A DNA stretch of 64,000 bases, from assembly GCA_024998595.1 (NCBI GenBank), contig JACOEK010000003.1, forward strand, positions 434,001 to 498,000, given 5' to 3'. The notes under the pieces were generated by a model that was given only the letters and a program-made list of their open reading frames with translations, ran no database searches and was not told where the DNA came from. A program made the translations under genes and the position numbers. This document shows positions 14,592 to 24,638 of the stretch, one piece after another (within the stretch, counting starts at the first letter, position 1; each line of letters starts with the position of its first letter). Source of the DNA: Nitrospira sp. (GTDB taxonomy: Bacteria; Nitrospirota; Nitrospiria; Nitrospirales; Nitrospiraceae).

Positions 14592-16314
14592 AAATTTTGA
14601 ACTGCGCCTCATACAGCCCCGCATACACCCCGCCGCGTTTCATGAGCGCCTCATGGTCGCCTTCTTCCACAATCGTCCCTCGTTCGACGACAATGATGCG
14701 GTCCACGTCGTGTAGCGTCGCGAGGCGGTGCGCAATGATAAAGGTGGTGCGGCCCTTCGTCAGATCGTTCAGGGCTTCGCGGATTTTCACCTCGGTCTCG
14801 GTATCGATATTGGACGTCGCCTCATCGAAGATGACGATCGGCGGATCCTTCAGCAACACACGCGCAATGGAGACACGTTGCTTCTGCCCGACCGATAATT
14901 TGACGCCCCGCTCCCCGATCCAGCTATCGTACCCGTCCGGCAACCGGGTGATGAAGTCATGCGCGCGCGCCGCCCGCGCCGCCGCTTCCACCCGCTCATG
15001 GCCAGCCGACAGGTCACTGTAAACGATATTCTGCCGCACGGTCCCGTTGAAGAGAAAGGGCTCCTGCTGCACCAGGCCGATTTGCCCCCTCAAAAACGCC
15101 ACGGGCAGGTCCCGGACATCATAGCCATCTATCAACACCGCACCACTGCGCACATCATAAAATCGCATCAGGAGCTTCAGCAAGGACGTTTTCCCTGCGC
15201 CGCTGGGCCCCACCAGGGCGACCCGCTCACCTGGTCTGACGGTGAGATTCACATCGGATAAGACCGTGCCGTCCTGCCGATATCCAAATACCACCTGTCG
15301 ATATTCCACCGCGCCTTTCAGCCGTTCGATGGGCCGTATCGCGCCGGGCCGGTCTTCGACCTCCGCTTTGGTGTCGAGAATTTCAAACACACGCTCGCTG
15401 GCGGCGAGAGCATGCTGCAGCATATGGTTCAGCGAATGTATTTCGTTGATCGGCGTATAAAACAACCCAAGATATGAGAGGAACATGACCAGCTGACCCA
15501 CGGTCAAATTCCCGGCCATCACTTCCTCGGCTCCATACCAAAGAATGAGGACGGTACCTGTACTTCCCACAAACACCATGCCCGGCCAGTACCACGACCA
15601 CAAAAACATGGCCCGCAAACTGTTCTGGCTGTAGGTCTGGCTTAAGGTCTCAAAGCGCTCCCGCTCGTAATCGTGCTGATTGAAGCCGATGGTTTCTTTG
15701 ATGCCGGACAGAGCGTCCTGCAGGTACGCATTGAGGTCGGCCACGCTCTTGCGGATCTCGGCATAGTACTTGTGCACCCGCTTGGTAAACCAGGCGGCAC
15801 AGACGATCAGGATCGGAATGGGCACCAGAGACAGCAGCGCCAACTTCCAATCCAGGAAAAACATCATGATCGTAATACCGATCAGCGTAAGAGAGGCAGT
15901 TAGCAATCCTTCCAGTCCGTCGACAAAGATCCGCTCGACATGTTCGGTATCACTCGTCACGCGGGTCATGATCTCGCCGGTCGAACGATTTTCGAAGTAG
16001 CTCAGCGACAGACGTTGCAAGGCGCCGAATACCTGCATGCGCAGCGTGTGCACAGCCTTCTGTTCGAGCAAGTTGTTGAACCGCACCCGCATGGAACTCA
16101 TCAGGTTTCGCAAGACATAGGAGCCCAACAGGGCGCCCAACACCCAGATAAGCATCTCGGGACGTTTGGCCTGGATCACATCGTCGATGACAATTTTGAC
16201 GAGATATGGCGGCACCAATTCCAGCGCCGTGGCCAGCCCCGCGCAAACGAAGGTCACGACCGCCAGCATCCGGAACGGCTTGAGGTAAGACAGAACGCGT
16301 AGGAGCGAGTTCAC
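14590..16314 (-). CDS. ABC exporter, fused permease and ATPase (MsbA-like)
   Basis: 574 residues: six predicted transmembrane helices in the first ~300 residues, then an ATPase domain with Walker A GPSGAGKTS, an LSVGQKQR signature (the usual LSGGQ is altered at the third residue), Walker B IVIFDEATSN and the H-loop (IAHRLAT). Such half-size transporters act as homodimers that export lipids, drugs or peptides. It is separated by only 24 bases from the deformylase and could share its transcript. Substrate is not decidable. The C-terminus and stop touch a palindromic repeat. Confidence 0.9.
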   Translation of the reverse strand: MNSLLRVLSYLKPFRMLAVVTFVCAGLATALELVPPYLVKIVIDDVIQAKRPEMLIWVLGALLGSYVLRNLMSSMRVRFNNLLEQKAVHTLRMQVFGALQRLSLSYFENRSTGEIMTRVTSDTEHVERIFVDGLEGLLTASLTLIGITIMMFFLDWKLALLSLVPIPILIVCAAWFTKRVHKYYAEIRKSVADLNAYLQDALSGIKETIGFNQHDYERERFETLSQTYSQNSLRAMFLWSWYWPGMVFVGSTGTVLILWYGAEEVMAGNLTVGQLVMFLSYLGLFYTPINEIHSLNHMLQHALAASERVFEILDTKAEVEDRPGAIRPIERLKGAVEYRQVVFGYRQDGTVLSDVNLTVRPGERVALVGPSGAGKTSLLKLLMRFYDVRSGAVLIDGYDVRDLPVAFLRGQIGLVQQEPFLFNGTVRQNIVYSDLSAGHERVEAAARAARAHDFITRLPDGYDSWIGERGVKLSVGQKQRVSIARVLLKDPPIVIFDEATSNIDTETEVKIREALNDLTKGRTTFIIAHRLATLHDVDRIIVVERGTIVEEGDHEALMKRGGVYAGLYEAQFKI

Positions 16315-16338
16315 AACGACTCGGCGGCGCGGACGGAA

Positions 16339-16869
16339 TCAGATGACACTGGCCGGTTCCTTTTGCCAATACTTCTGAAACTCATCCATCTGCGTGAGCG
16401 TGGAGAAGTCGGTCATGCGGTCGATAAATAACTTGCCGATGAGATGATCCAGCTCATGCTGGATACACACCGCGTACAACCCGCTGGCTTCAAAGTCGAA
16501 CGGTTTGCCGTGGCGGTCCAGTCCCGTGACGCGAACGGTCGACGGTCGTGTCACCTTGCCGCGCAACCCGTCCACACTCAGACATCCTTCCCAGCCCTCA
16601 AGCTGCTCGGGTCCGTAAAAGCGAATCGTCGGGTTGATCAGTACGGTCTTGGGAAAACCGCCTTCGCCAGGACAATCCATAACGACGAGTTGCTGCGACC
16701 GTCCCACCTGCGGGGCCGCCAACCCGATGCCCGGCTCGTCATACATGGTTTCAAACATGTCGTCGATGAGCTGTTGAAAGGCTGCCTTTTTTATCTCGCT
16801 CGGGGATACCGACAGCGCCTGTTGTCGGAGAATCGGATTCCCCAGTTTACTGATTGCCAATATGGCCAT
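16339..16869 (-). CDS. def: Peptide deformylase
   Basis: 176 residues. All three motifs are intact: GIGLAAPQVG, EGCLSV and the metal-binding QHELDHL. Removes the formyl group from the N-terminus of new proteins, using a divalent metal. The start is ATG at 16869. Upstream is a HEAT-repeat protein on the same strand, 116 bases away; downstream a transporter. Confidence 0.95.
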   Translation of the reverse strand: MAILAISKLGNPILRQQALSVSPSEIKKAAFQQLIDDMFETMYDEPGIGLAAPQVGRSQQLVVMDCPGEGGFPKTVLINPTIRFYGPEQLEGWEGCLSVDGLRGKVTRPSTVRVTGLDRHGKPFDFEASGLYAVCIQHELDHLIGKLFIDRMTDFSTLTQMDEFQKYWQKEPASVI

Positions 16870-16984
16870 GATCCACCCTTGTATCGGTGCCTACACGCGA
16901 CCGCTTCGGGCCGCGCACTCATTCCCTGCTTTATGTACCTACCACGGCTTTTTGATGCCGCGCAACCGCCTCTTCCTGTCAACG

Positions 16985-17788
16985 TCAACCGGCTTGTTTG
17001 CGGCTCTTGGGATCAGGAATTTCAAACGTCTCCTTGGACTGATTCCACCATTCGATCCATTCCTGGGCCCAGTTCTGGCGATCCTGCTTATTGGAGGCAT
17101 CCCAATCGTGGAACTCAGTCTCGTGCCGGGTCAGCATCCACAACGATTGGACCGCGGACATGGCCACAAACTTTTCTTCGTCACCCAACAGATCGATAAG
17201 CGATTGGATCACCTCCTTGCGGCGCACATACCGCGCCTCGAACGCCGCCGCCTTTCGGATCACCGAGTTCGGATCCTTAGCCATGGCCTCAATGGTAGGG
17301 GGCGCCTGCTGAGGATCGAGACGCACGGCGACTCGCAGTGCATGCTCACGGATACGCGGAATTTCGGTGGCCAATTTCGCCGCTTCCAATAAAGCGGGCG
17401 TCGCACCGGGTGATTTGATCATCGACATCGTCTCAATGGCATTGTACCGGATGCGGGGACCGGGCATCGCGAGCGCCTTGGTCAACACCGGCAACGCCGA
17501 CTCTCCGAGGTGAACAAATTCTCCCATGGCCCAAAATTCCTGTTTTCCCTCTAACAGCGGCAAGAGTGATTCTGCCCGCTGGAGCTCTTCGGGGGTGAGG
17601 GCCTTGGTATTGGGCGCCACCGACACATCGGGAACCGGTTCCGGCTTGGGCGGCGCCTCATAGGGCATCTGCACCGGCCACACCAGGGCGGCAGACCAGC
17701 CCGCCTGCGGCACCATCCCTATCAAGCCCAAAACAATCAGACCTTGCATCAGCATTTGACGCATCCTTTGCTGCCCCGCTCCGATCAT
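16985..17788 (-). CDS. Exported HEAT-repeat protein
   Basis: 267 residues from the ATG at 17788 preceded by GAGAGGGA. A signal peptide (LIVLGLIGMVPQAGWSAA) is followed by a proline-rich linker and about six helical HEAT-like repeats (SALPVLTKALAMPGPRIRY, TPALLEAAKLATEIPRIRE). Earlier starts give a basic, non-signal N-terminus. Repeat proteins of this type act as protein-binding scaffolds, here in the periplasm. It ends 115 bases upstream of the deformylase gene. Confidence 0.7.
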   Translation of the reverse strand: MIGAGQQRMRQMLMQGLIVLGLIGMVPQAGWSAALVWPVQMPYEAPPKPEPVPDVSVAPNTKALTPEELQRAESLLPLLEGKQEFWAMGEFVHLGESALPVLTKALAMPGPRIRYNAIETMSMIKSPGATPALLEAAKLATEIPRIREHALRVAVRLDPQQAPPTIEAMAKDPNSVIRKAAAFEARYVRRKEVIQSLIDLLGDEEKFVAMSAVQSLWMLTRHETEFHDWDASNKQDRQNWAQEWIEWWNQSKETFEIPDPKSRKQAG

Positions 17789-17816
17789 GATCACATCCCT
17801 CTCACACACCTTGTCG

Positions 17817-20800
17817 TTAATAAGGGGCCGGCGGTTCCTGTTCGGCTTCCGACGGTCCTTCCGGCGTCGTGCGCCGGTGGACAACCTCATACAATACAGG
17901 CAACACCACGAGAATCAGCGCCGCCGCGGTCAACATTCCTCCCACCACCACCCGCGCCAGCGGCTGCTGGGCCTGCGATCCGATTCCCGTCGCCAACGCA
18001 GCCGGAAGCAATCCGATGGCCGCCGCCAGCGTGGCCATCAGAATGGGACGCATCTGAACATCCGCGCCCTTGAGAATCGCTTCGCGCAACTCCAGGCCGC
18101 TGCGCCGAAAATCTTCAATACGAGAGATTAACAGGACTCCCCCGAGAATCGCTACTCCCAGCGTCGAAATCACTCCCACGGCCGCGGAAATGCTGAAGTG
18201 CGTCCCTGTGAACACGAGCGAAAAAATCCCCCCGATCAGCGCAAAGGGCACGGTCACCAAGACGAGCAAGGCGTTCGTGAGCGAGTTGAACGTCGTATAG
18301 AGAAGAAACAGGATGATCACCAGGCTCACCGGCACAATCATCGTCAGGCGCTTTTGCTCCGCCGTGAGTTGATCGTACTGGCCCGCCCATTCGATCCGGT
18401 AACGCTCCGGGAGCGAGACGGCCTGGGCCATCTTCGTCTGCGCCTCTTTCACCGTGCTCTCCAGGTCGCGCTCGCGAACGCTGAACTTGATCGGAATATA
18501 CCGCTCATTATTTTCCCGATAGATGATGAAGGCCCCGGTTTGAGTCTTGATCGTCGCCACCTGTTTCAGAGGAATTCGTGCACCATTCGGCGTATTGACC
18601 AGAATATTGCCGATGGCCTCGGCATCCCGCCGGAACTCCGGTAGAAACCGGACCACCAGATCAAACAACCGCTCGCCTTCGAACACCTGCGTCACCGCCT
18701 GTCCGCCCACAGCCGCCTGCACGACTGCGTTGACATCGGAGACGCGCAGACCGTAACGCGCGCTGGCTTCGCGATCGACTTGGATCAACAGGTTGGGCTG
18801 ACCCACCAAGCGGAAGATCCCCAAGTCTTTCACTCCGTGCACACCCTTCATGACCGACTCGATTTCTCCCGCCTTCGCTTCCATCGTCTTCAGGTCGGTG
18901 CCGAACAGCTTGATCGAATTCTCCCCTTTCACGCCCGACATCGCCTCTTCCACATTGTCTTGAATCACCTGGGAAAAATTGAAAATGATGCCGGGAATGA
19001 CCTTGAGGCGCTCTTCAATTTCCTCCACTAGTTGATCTTTGGTAAGCCCGGGCCTCCAGTCCTTATGCGGCTTGAGGTTGGCGAGGAACTCCGCGTTGAA
19101 AAAACTGGTGGGGTCGGTTCCATCGTCGGGCCTGCCGAGTTGAGACACGATCGTGACGACTTCCGGCGATTTTCTGAACATCTGCCGGATCTCCCCGGTT
19201 AATCGGGCCGCCTCGTCAAAAGAAATATCTACCGGCATCGTGGCGCGTACCCAGAGGTTGCCTTCCTCCAACGCCGGCATGAACTCCCCGCCAATGAACT
19301 GCAGCGCCCCGAACGCCGCCACCAACAAGAGCAAGGAGGCTCCGATGACTTTCATATTGTGGACCAGGGCCCATCGCAAGACGGCAAGGTAGGTCCGCCG
19401 AATCGCGCTGACGAACCGCGTGTCTTGTTCCGTGACCACGCCGGTCAGGAGCAGCGAGCACAGGACGGGGGCCAGCGTAAATGCCATGAGCAGCGCCCCG
19501 AAGAGGGCGAATCCGTATGTGATCGACATCGGCGCAAAGATTTTTCCCGGCACACCCGTCATCGTGAACAGCGGAATGAACGCCACCACAATGATGGCGG
19601 TGGAAAAGAAAATCGGCTGCCCCACCTGGCGGGCGGCGCGCACGATCTGCTGCGGCACGGTGAGGCCGAGCCGGCGATCATGTCCCAGATGGAAGAAGAT
19701 GCTTTCCACCATGACCAGGGTGGCATCCACGATGATGCCGAAATCGATGGCGCCCAGAGAAATCAGGTTGGCGGACTGCCCGATCATCACCATCATCGTA
19801 AAGGTGAACAGGAGGGACATCGGAATGGTCAGCGCCACAATGAGGGAGGCGCGCAAATGACCGAGAAACACAAACAAGATGACGAACACCAGCACCATGC
19901 CGCTGATCAAAATATCGGTGACGGTTTCGACCGTCGTATGAATCAAGGCCGTGCGATCGTAGAACGTCTTGATCTTGACGCCTTCCGGCAACTTCCACTT
20001 ATTCAATTCCTCGACTTTTTCCCGCACACGCTCCAGTACGGAGAGCGCCTTGTACCCGCGTTGGAGCAAAATGACCCCTTCGACCACGTCGTCGTTGTCG
20101 TCGATACCGACCTTGCCCAGGCGCACCCGGTGGCCGACAGATACGGTCCCCAGCGTCTTGACGAAAATGGGCGTACCTTCTTTTTCGGCGACCATCACAT
20201 TCTCGATATCGGGCAAGCCATTGATCAGCCCGAGGCCGCGAATGTTGTAATTCTGCGCGCCGACGGTCAGGTAGTTGCCGCCGACGTTGGCATTGCTGTT
20301 GGTCAAGGCTTCCATGACCTGTGCGAGACTGACCTGGTAGCTGATGAGTTTTCCGGGGTCGATGTCGACGTGATATTCCTGCGTCGTGCCGCCAAAAGCC
20401 GTCACATCGATGATACCGGGTACCCGCCGGAATTCCCGCCGCAATTGCCAGTCCTGAATGGTTTTGAGATCGGTCAGGCTCGCCTTCCCGTCTCCCTGCA
20501 ATTGATAGCGGTAAATTTCGGCAATGGCCCACCAGGGCGACAAGGCCGGTTGAACATTTTGCGGCAGGCTGAGAGTCGAGAGGCGGTTGACGACTTCCTG
20601 GCGGTCGAAGAAGTACTGGGTATTGAAGTCGAAATAGATTTTGATATCGCTCAATCCGAAAATCGAGAGCGAGCGGATATCGGTGAGACCCGGCATCCCG
20701 TTGAGCGCCACTTCGATGGGGATCGTGATTTGCCGCTCGATTTCTTCCGCCGACCAGCCCGGAAATTGGGTGATCACCTCCACCATGGGAGGTGAGGGAT

Positions 20801-20921
20801 CGGGATAGGCCACGATGTCGAGCTGTTGAAAGGCGTACAACCCGCCGAAAAGGAGAGTGAATCCGAGCGCACAGACTAGAAACCGCTGCACCAGGGACAG
20901 TTCGACGATTCGAACCATCAT
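17817..20921 (-). CDS. czcA: Heavy-metal efflux RND pump, CzcA-like
   Basis: 1034 residues, the size of HME-type RND pumps, with 12 predicted membrane helices and two large periplasmic loops. The DFGIIVDATLVMVES segment matches the characteristic charged helix of metal-efflux RNDs (DFG...VD...E). The pump drives metal ions or other cations from the periplasm or cytoplasm out through CzcC. It forms an operon with the adaptor at 20971 and the outer-membrane channel at 22116. Metal specificity is not visible. Confidence 0.9.
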   Translation of the reverse strand: MMVRIVELSLVQRFLVCALGFTLLFGGLYAFQQLDIVAYPDPSPPMVEVITQFPGWSAEEIERQITIPIEVALNGMPGLTDIRSLSIFGLSDIKIYFDFNTQYFFDRQEVVNRLSTLSLPQNVQPALSPWWAIAEIYRYQLQGDGKASLTDLKTIQDWQLRREFRRVPGIIDVTAFGGTTQEYHVDIDPGKLISYQVSLAQVMEALTNSNANVGGNYLTVGAQNYNIRGLGLINGLPDIENVMVAEKEGTPIFVKTLGTVSVGHRVRLGKVGIDDNDDVVEGVILLQRGYKALSVLERVREKVEELNKWKLPEGVKIKTFYDRTALIHTTVETVTDILISGMVLVFVILFVFLGHLRASLIVALTIPMSLLFTFTMMVMIGQSANLISLGAIDFGIIVDATLVMVESIFFHLGHDRRLGLTVPQQIVRAARQVGQPIFFSTAIIVVAFIPLFTMTGVPGKIFAPMSITYGFALFGALLMAFTLAPVLCSLLLTGVVTEQDTRFVSAIRRTYLAVLRWALVHNMKVIGASLLLLVAAFGALQFIGGEFMPALEEGNLWVRATMPVDISFDEAARLTGEIRQMFRKSPEVVTIVSQLGRPDDGTDPTSFFNAEFLANLKPHKDWRPGLTKDQLVEEIEERLKVIPGIIFNFSQVIQDNVEEAMSGVKGENSIKLFGTDLKTMEAKAGEIESVMKGVHGVKDLGIFRLVGQPNLLIQVDREASARYGLRVSDVNAVVQAAVGGQAVTQVFEGERLFDLVVRFLPEFRRDAEAIGNILVNTPNGARIPLKQVATIKTQTGAFIIYRENNERYIPIKFSVRERDLESTVKEAQTKMAQAVSLPERYRIEWAGQYDQLTAEQKRLTMIVPVSLVIILFLLYTTFNSLTNALLVLVTVPFALIGGIFSLVFTGTHFSISAAVGVISTLGVAILGGVLLISRIEDFRRSGLELREAILKGADVQMRPILMATLAAAIGLLPAALATGIGSQAQQPLARVVVGGMLTAAALILVVLPVLYEVVHRRTTPEGPSEAEQEPPAPY

Positions 20922-20970
20922 GCTGCTTCGAGACGCCCTTGCCGATAGCGGCCCATGATCACCGGCCTGA

Positions 20971-22119
20971 TCATCCCTTCACCTCCTGTCCCTTCACCAG
21001 GACCGCGCCTTTGGTGACGATGCGCTGGCCCGACGTCAGGCCTTCCAGAATGCGGACTTGCCCGCTGGACACATTCGACACGGTCACTTCGTGCTTCAGG
21101 TAGCGATTGGTCCCTTCCACGACATACACGAAATGTTTCCCGTCGATCTCGACCACCGCTTCCTTAGGAATAGTCAGAAACGCCGTGGCGTCTCCGATAT
21201 CCAATCGGAGCCGCGCGAACATCTCCGGCTTCAGTCGCTGATCCCGGTTATCGACCCAGGCGCGCACCTTGATCGTGCGGGTATTCGGATCGACCACGTC
21301 GCCGATGGACGCGACCACGGACGCAAAATCGGTCCCCGGGTAGGCCTCCACATTGATCCGCCCCACCTGGCTGACCTTCACCAACGCCAGGTCCCGTTCG
21401 TAGACATCCGCCACGACCTGCAAGCGGTCCAAATCAGCGACCGTAAACAACACCTGGCCGACGTCACCTCCGACGGATTGGCCCGGAGTCACGGCCCGTT
21501 CGACCACGGTTCCCGTCAGGGGACTCTTCATCTCGAAGCGTGAGGTGATCCGTTGCTGCGCGAGCGGTTTTTCCAGCTCGGCTGCGGGAATGCGCAAGGA
21601 CAACAATCGTTCTTTGGCCCGCCTGAATTCGGCCCGCGCCTTGATTAGATCGTTTTCGGCCTGCTTCAGGTCTTTCAGGGCCAAGGCCTTCGTGGCATAC
21701 AGTTCCTTCGCCAGTTCCTGGGCTCGCGTCGAGTACTCCAGCTCCGACGCCTCTTTCACGAACTCCGAATAGGCAGCGGTAATGTCCGAGCTGTCGATGA
21801 CCAACAGCGTCGCCCCTGCCTCGACCCGGTCGCCCAATTTGGCGCGCACTTCCACCACCCGCCCCTGCAAGGGGGAAGAAATTTTCGAGTAGCGATCTTC
21901 GCCATAGGCCACCTTCCCCACAAGCACCAGTTCCGGTTGGACCGGCTTGAAATCCACGACGGCCGTTTCGATTTGTCCGGCGGACGGCGCGGTGATTGGA
22001 GCAGCAGCTGGTTCGGATGAGGCGGAAGGCGGGGAAGGAGCGGGGTCTTGTTTCTGACTGCACGCGCAGAAGAACAGCACAACGGTCAAGCCGATGACCG
22101 GGATTGCGCCGGACGTCAT
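20971..22119 (-). CDS. Periplasmic adaptor (membrane fusion) lipoprotein, CzcB-like
   Basis: 382 residues. A lipoprotein signal peptide (VLFFCAC) precedes a low-complexity Pro/Ala-rich region, then the hairpin-lipoyl-beta-barrel layout of membrane-fusion proteins (VVEVRAKLGDRVEAGATL, a coiled-coil around residues 110-170, then GTVVERAVTPGQSVGGD). Links the pump at 17817 and the channel at 22116. Overlaps the channel gene by four bases (ATGA). Confidence 0.88.
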   Translation of the reverse strand: MTSGAIPVIGLTVVLFFCACSQKQDPAPSPPSASSEPAAAPITAPSAGQIETAVVDFKPVQPELVLVGKVAYGEDRYSKISSPLQGRVVEVRAKLGDRVEAGATLLVIDSSDITAAYSEFVKEASELEYSTRAQELAKELYATKALALKDLKQAENDLIKARAEFRRAKERLLSLRIPAAELEKPLAQQRITSRFEMKSPLTGTVVERAVTPGQSVGGDVGQVLFTVADLDRLQVVADVYERDLALVKVSQVGRINVEAYPGTDFASVVASIGDVVDPNTRTIKVRAWVDNRDQRLKPEMFARLRLDIGDATAFLTIPKEAVVEIDGKHFVYVVEGTNRYLKHEVTVSNVSSGQVRILEGLTSGQRIVTKGAVLVKGQEVKG

Positions 22120-23483
22120 GACGTAATCTCCTGCCCTACAGAACTTTCCAATTGGAACAGATTCCGTTGATAGGAAAAGAGGGCTTCAATAAAATTCTGT
22201 TGGATCGTGCGGGACGTGCGCGCAGCATCGAGGAGATCCAGAATCGTGGCGCCTCCCCGTTCATAGGCGCGCTCCACGATCGTAAACGTCGAACGGGCAT
22301 CCTCCAGCACACCCGCCAGATAGGCTTCCACCAACCGTCGGCTCTGCAGGAGGTTGTGATAGGCGACATCCACCTGGTTTTCTACCTGGTTGACCGTGCG
22401 GTCGAGTTCGGCCTGGGCCGACTGCACCCCGACTTCCGCCTGAACAATACCGCCTTGATTGCGATTGAAGAGCGGCAAGGGCACGCCGAGATTCAAAATG
22501 CCCATCTGCTGATTGTCCGGTCCGCGCGAGCCTTGCACCGAATACCCCGCGCCGATGGTTACGTCCGGGACCCGGAAAGCCTTGGCCAGTTTCAAATCCG
22601 CCTCACGCTGCGCCACGAGTGCTCGTCTGCTCTTAATATCGGGGCGCACATCGAGAGCCACTAAGCGGAGTTTACCCATGTCCGGATCGACTCGACGGTA
22701 GTCCATCTCCGTGGTCAACTCCAGCTTCGAAGCCGGTGAAAGACGGAGCAACTGGCGCAGATCCGCCCGTGCCGACTCGCCTTCCTGAATCGACTCGATC
22801 ACCTGAGATTGGAAGTCCACCACCTGCAGCCGGATGCGGATCAGATCGACCTCGGCAATGTAGCCCTTCTTAAAGCGGATCGTATTGACGTCCAGGATAC
22901 GGGCGAAGCGATCACGGTTTTCCTCCGCCAAGGCCAGCCGGCGCTGGGCCACGAGCACCCGATAGTAGGCGTCCTTGATGGTGAACCCCAGCTGCCTGAC
23001 GGCATCTTCAAAGTCCGCTTCCGCCGATTGCACCCCGAACCCGGCGCTTTCGATGCGATAGCCGCGTTTGCCGGCCAGTTCGAACAATTGCTGCACCTGC
23101 ACCGTGAGGGCGCCGGTTTTTGCCAGCGTATTGCCTTGAGTAAAGGATGCCACGTTCCCGATCTGCCCTACCGGATTGGGAAAGAGCCGCGCCGTAATCT
23201 GTTGCCCCTTGCTGGAGTCGATGCCGTACTTGGCAATGAGCAGGTCCAAATTCTGTTTGAGAAAAAGGGCCATCGCCTCCGACAGATTCAGGCGCACCAC
23301 CGGAGGCACCAATGAACCCGCCGCGATCGAAGCGGGCGCCGGGGGCGGTTCCGCTGCCTGCGCCCATCCGGTTCCGAACAGAAGCAGGCCCAGCATTGCC
23401 ACCACACACCGGGTCAAACCCTGAGCCTGTGCGCGAACACAACCCGTGAAAGCGTCTCTGTGATGGAACATGTCGTCACACAT
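22116..23483 (-). CDS. Outer-membrane efflux channel, TolC/CzcC-like
   Basis: 455 residues from the ATG at 23483. The longer frame upstream (from 23567) contains the -10 element of a promoter, so starts there are unlikely; an ATG at 23471 is an alternative. A signal peptide (VVAMLGLLLFGTGWAQA) is followed by two repeats of the TolC helical-barrel domain (e.g. LFPNPVGQIGNVASFTQG). First gene of the metal-efflux operon (channel-adaptor-pump). Confidence 0.85.
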   Translation of the reverse strand: MCDDMFHHRDAFTGCVRAQAQGLTRCVVAMLGLLLFGTGWAQAAEPPPAPASIAAGSLVPPVVRLNLSEAMALFLKQNLDLLIAKYGIDSSKGQQITARLFPNPVGQIGNVASFTQGNTLAKTGALTVQVQQLFELAGKRGYRIESAGFGVQSAEADFEDAVRQLGFTIKDAYYRVLVAQRRLALAEENRDRFARILDVNTIRFKKGYIAEVDLIRIRLQVVDFQSQVIESIQEGESARADLRQLLRLSPASKLELTTEMDYRRVDPDMGKLRLVALDVRPDIKSRRALVAQREADLKLAKAFRVPDVTIGAGYSVQGSRGPDNQQMGILNLGVPLPLFNRNQGGIVQAEVGVQSAQAELDRTVNQVENQVDVAYHNLLQSRRLVEAYLAGVLEDARSTFTIVERAYERGGATILDLLDAARTSRTIQQNFIEALFSYQRNLFQLESSVGQEITS

Positions 23484-23520
23484 GGTGCGGGAATATCGAT
23501 GAACCGAGGACAGGGCACGC

Positions 23521-23548
23521 ATTATACTGATTCTTTGCGGCATTTCAA
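23521..23548 (-). promoter_or_regulatory. Near-consensus sigma-70 promoter of the efflux operon
   Basis: On the minus strand TTGAAA (23548-23543) and TATAAT (23526-23521) are separated by 16 bases. The -10 is perfect. Transcription should start near 23514, leaving a short leader before the channel gene. The promoter sits 20 bases past the stop of the polyamine-binding protein gene, so the efflux operon can be transcribed separately from potABCD. Confidence 0.55.
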
Positions 23549-23567
23549 ACATTGACGATCGACCCAT

Positions 23568-24638
23568 TCATTGCATCTTCAGCTCCGTCCACGCCCGATC
23601 GTAGAGTCGGATTCCCTTGCCCACGTCACGCATCCACTCCAACCGTCCCAGTTGATCGAGAGGCGGATACACCGCTGGATTCTCTCTCGTCGAAGCCTCC
23701 ACCAATTCCCTGGCCAGCCGGGAGGTGGACGCAAAGCGTAATCGTTCCGACGTGCGTGCCGCCACCGTCGGCTCCATCAAATAGTTGATGAACCGCATGG
23801 CCAGGTGCTTCTGCGGGGCGGTCCGGAGCACCACAAGGCAATCGGCCCAGATGGTGGCTCCTTCCTTCGGCACGACATACCGAATGGTTGGCCGGTCGGC
23901 CATGGCACGGGCCACCGGGCCTCCCCAACCATGCGCGAGAACCACTTCTCCGGAGGCGAGCAGCTGATCGTAGTGGTCGCTCGTATACGTCTTCACCAGC
24001 GGCTTTTGCCCTAACAACCGCTCCTTCGCCGTTTCAATCACCTGCGGATCGGTACTGTTCATCGACTGTCCCATCGACCGCAATACCGCCCCGAACACTT
24101 CCCGCTGGTCGTTCAACATGCTGATGCGGCCTTTGTACCGCGTATCCCAGAGGATCGACCAACTATCCGGGGGCGTCGCAATGACGGCGGAGTCATAGCC
24201 GATTCCCACCGTTCCCCAGAGATACGGAACGGAATAGCGGCGCTCGGGGTCAAACGGCAAGTTTTGCAAATGCGGCTCCAACTGCGAGGCGTTGGACAAT
24301 TCTGCCTGATCCAGTTCGCTGAGCAGACCCTGCTGGATCATAATCGCTACCATGAAATCCGAGGGAACCGCCACATCGTATCCGGTGGCTCCGCTTTGCA
24401 ATTTCGCCAGCAATTCCTCATTGCTGCTGAAGGTATCGATCACCACCTTCACCTGCTCGCGCCGTTCGAATTCCTGGATGATCTCCGGGCCCACATAGTC
24501 GGACCAGGTGAAGTAGTGCAACACGGGCCGCGTTTCGGTCCGGCCTTCGCCGGAGCCTTGCCCGCACGCCATGAGCCAGCACGGGAGCCAGAGCAGGCCG
24601 AGACACCAGAGGGCCATTTTTCGGGCAGCAGGCGTCAC
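23568..24638 (-). CDS. potD: Spermidine/putrescine-binding lipoprotein
   Basis: 356 residues. The lipobox LMAC ends a signal peptide (LGLLWLPCWLMAC); the mature protein has the PotD/PotF periplasmic-binding fold (LHYFTWSDYVGPEIIQEFE, YDVAVPSDFMV, GYLWGTVGIGYD-like PYLWGTVGIGYDSAV). Binds polyamines for the importer at 24639-27465. The stop of this gene is the end of the unit; the start codon abuts the stop of potC by one base. Confidence 0.92.
   Translation of the reverse strand: MTPAARKMALWCLGLLWLPCWLMACGQGSGEGRTETRPVLHYFTWSDYVGPEIIQEFERREQVKVVIDTFSSNEELLAKLQSGATGYDVAVPSDFMVAIMIQQGLLSELDQAELSNASQLEPHLQNLPFDPERRYSVPYLWGTVGIGYDSAVIATPPDSWSILWDTRYKGRISMLNDQREVFGAVLRSMGQSMNSTDPQVIETAKERLLGQKPLVKTYTSDHYDQLLASGEVVLAHGWGGPVARAMADRPTIRYVVPKEGATIWADCLVVLRTAPQKHLAMRFINYLMEPTVAARTSERLRFASTSRLARELVEASTRENPAVYPPLDQLGRLEWMRDVGKGIRLYDRAWTELKMQ

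Noticed and set aside
19359-20795. Long plus-strand ORF of 478 codons
   Set aside because: It is antisense to the CzcA-type pump, which has clear RND motifs; composition (His, Asp, Arg rich) is typical of a shadow frame.
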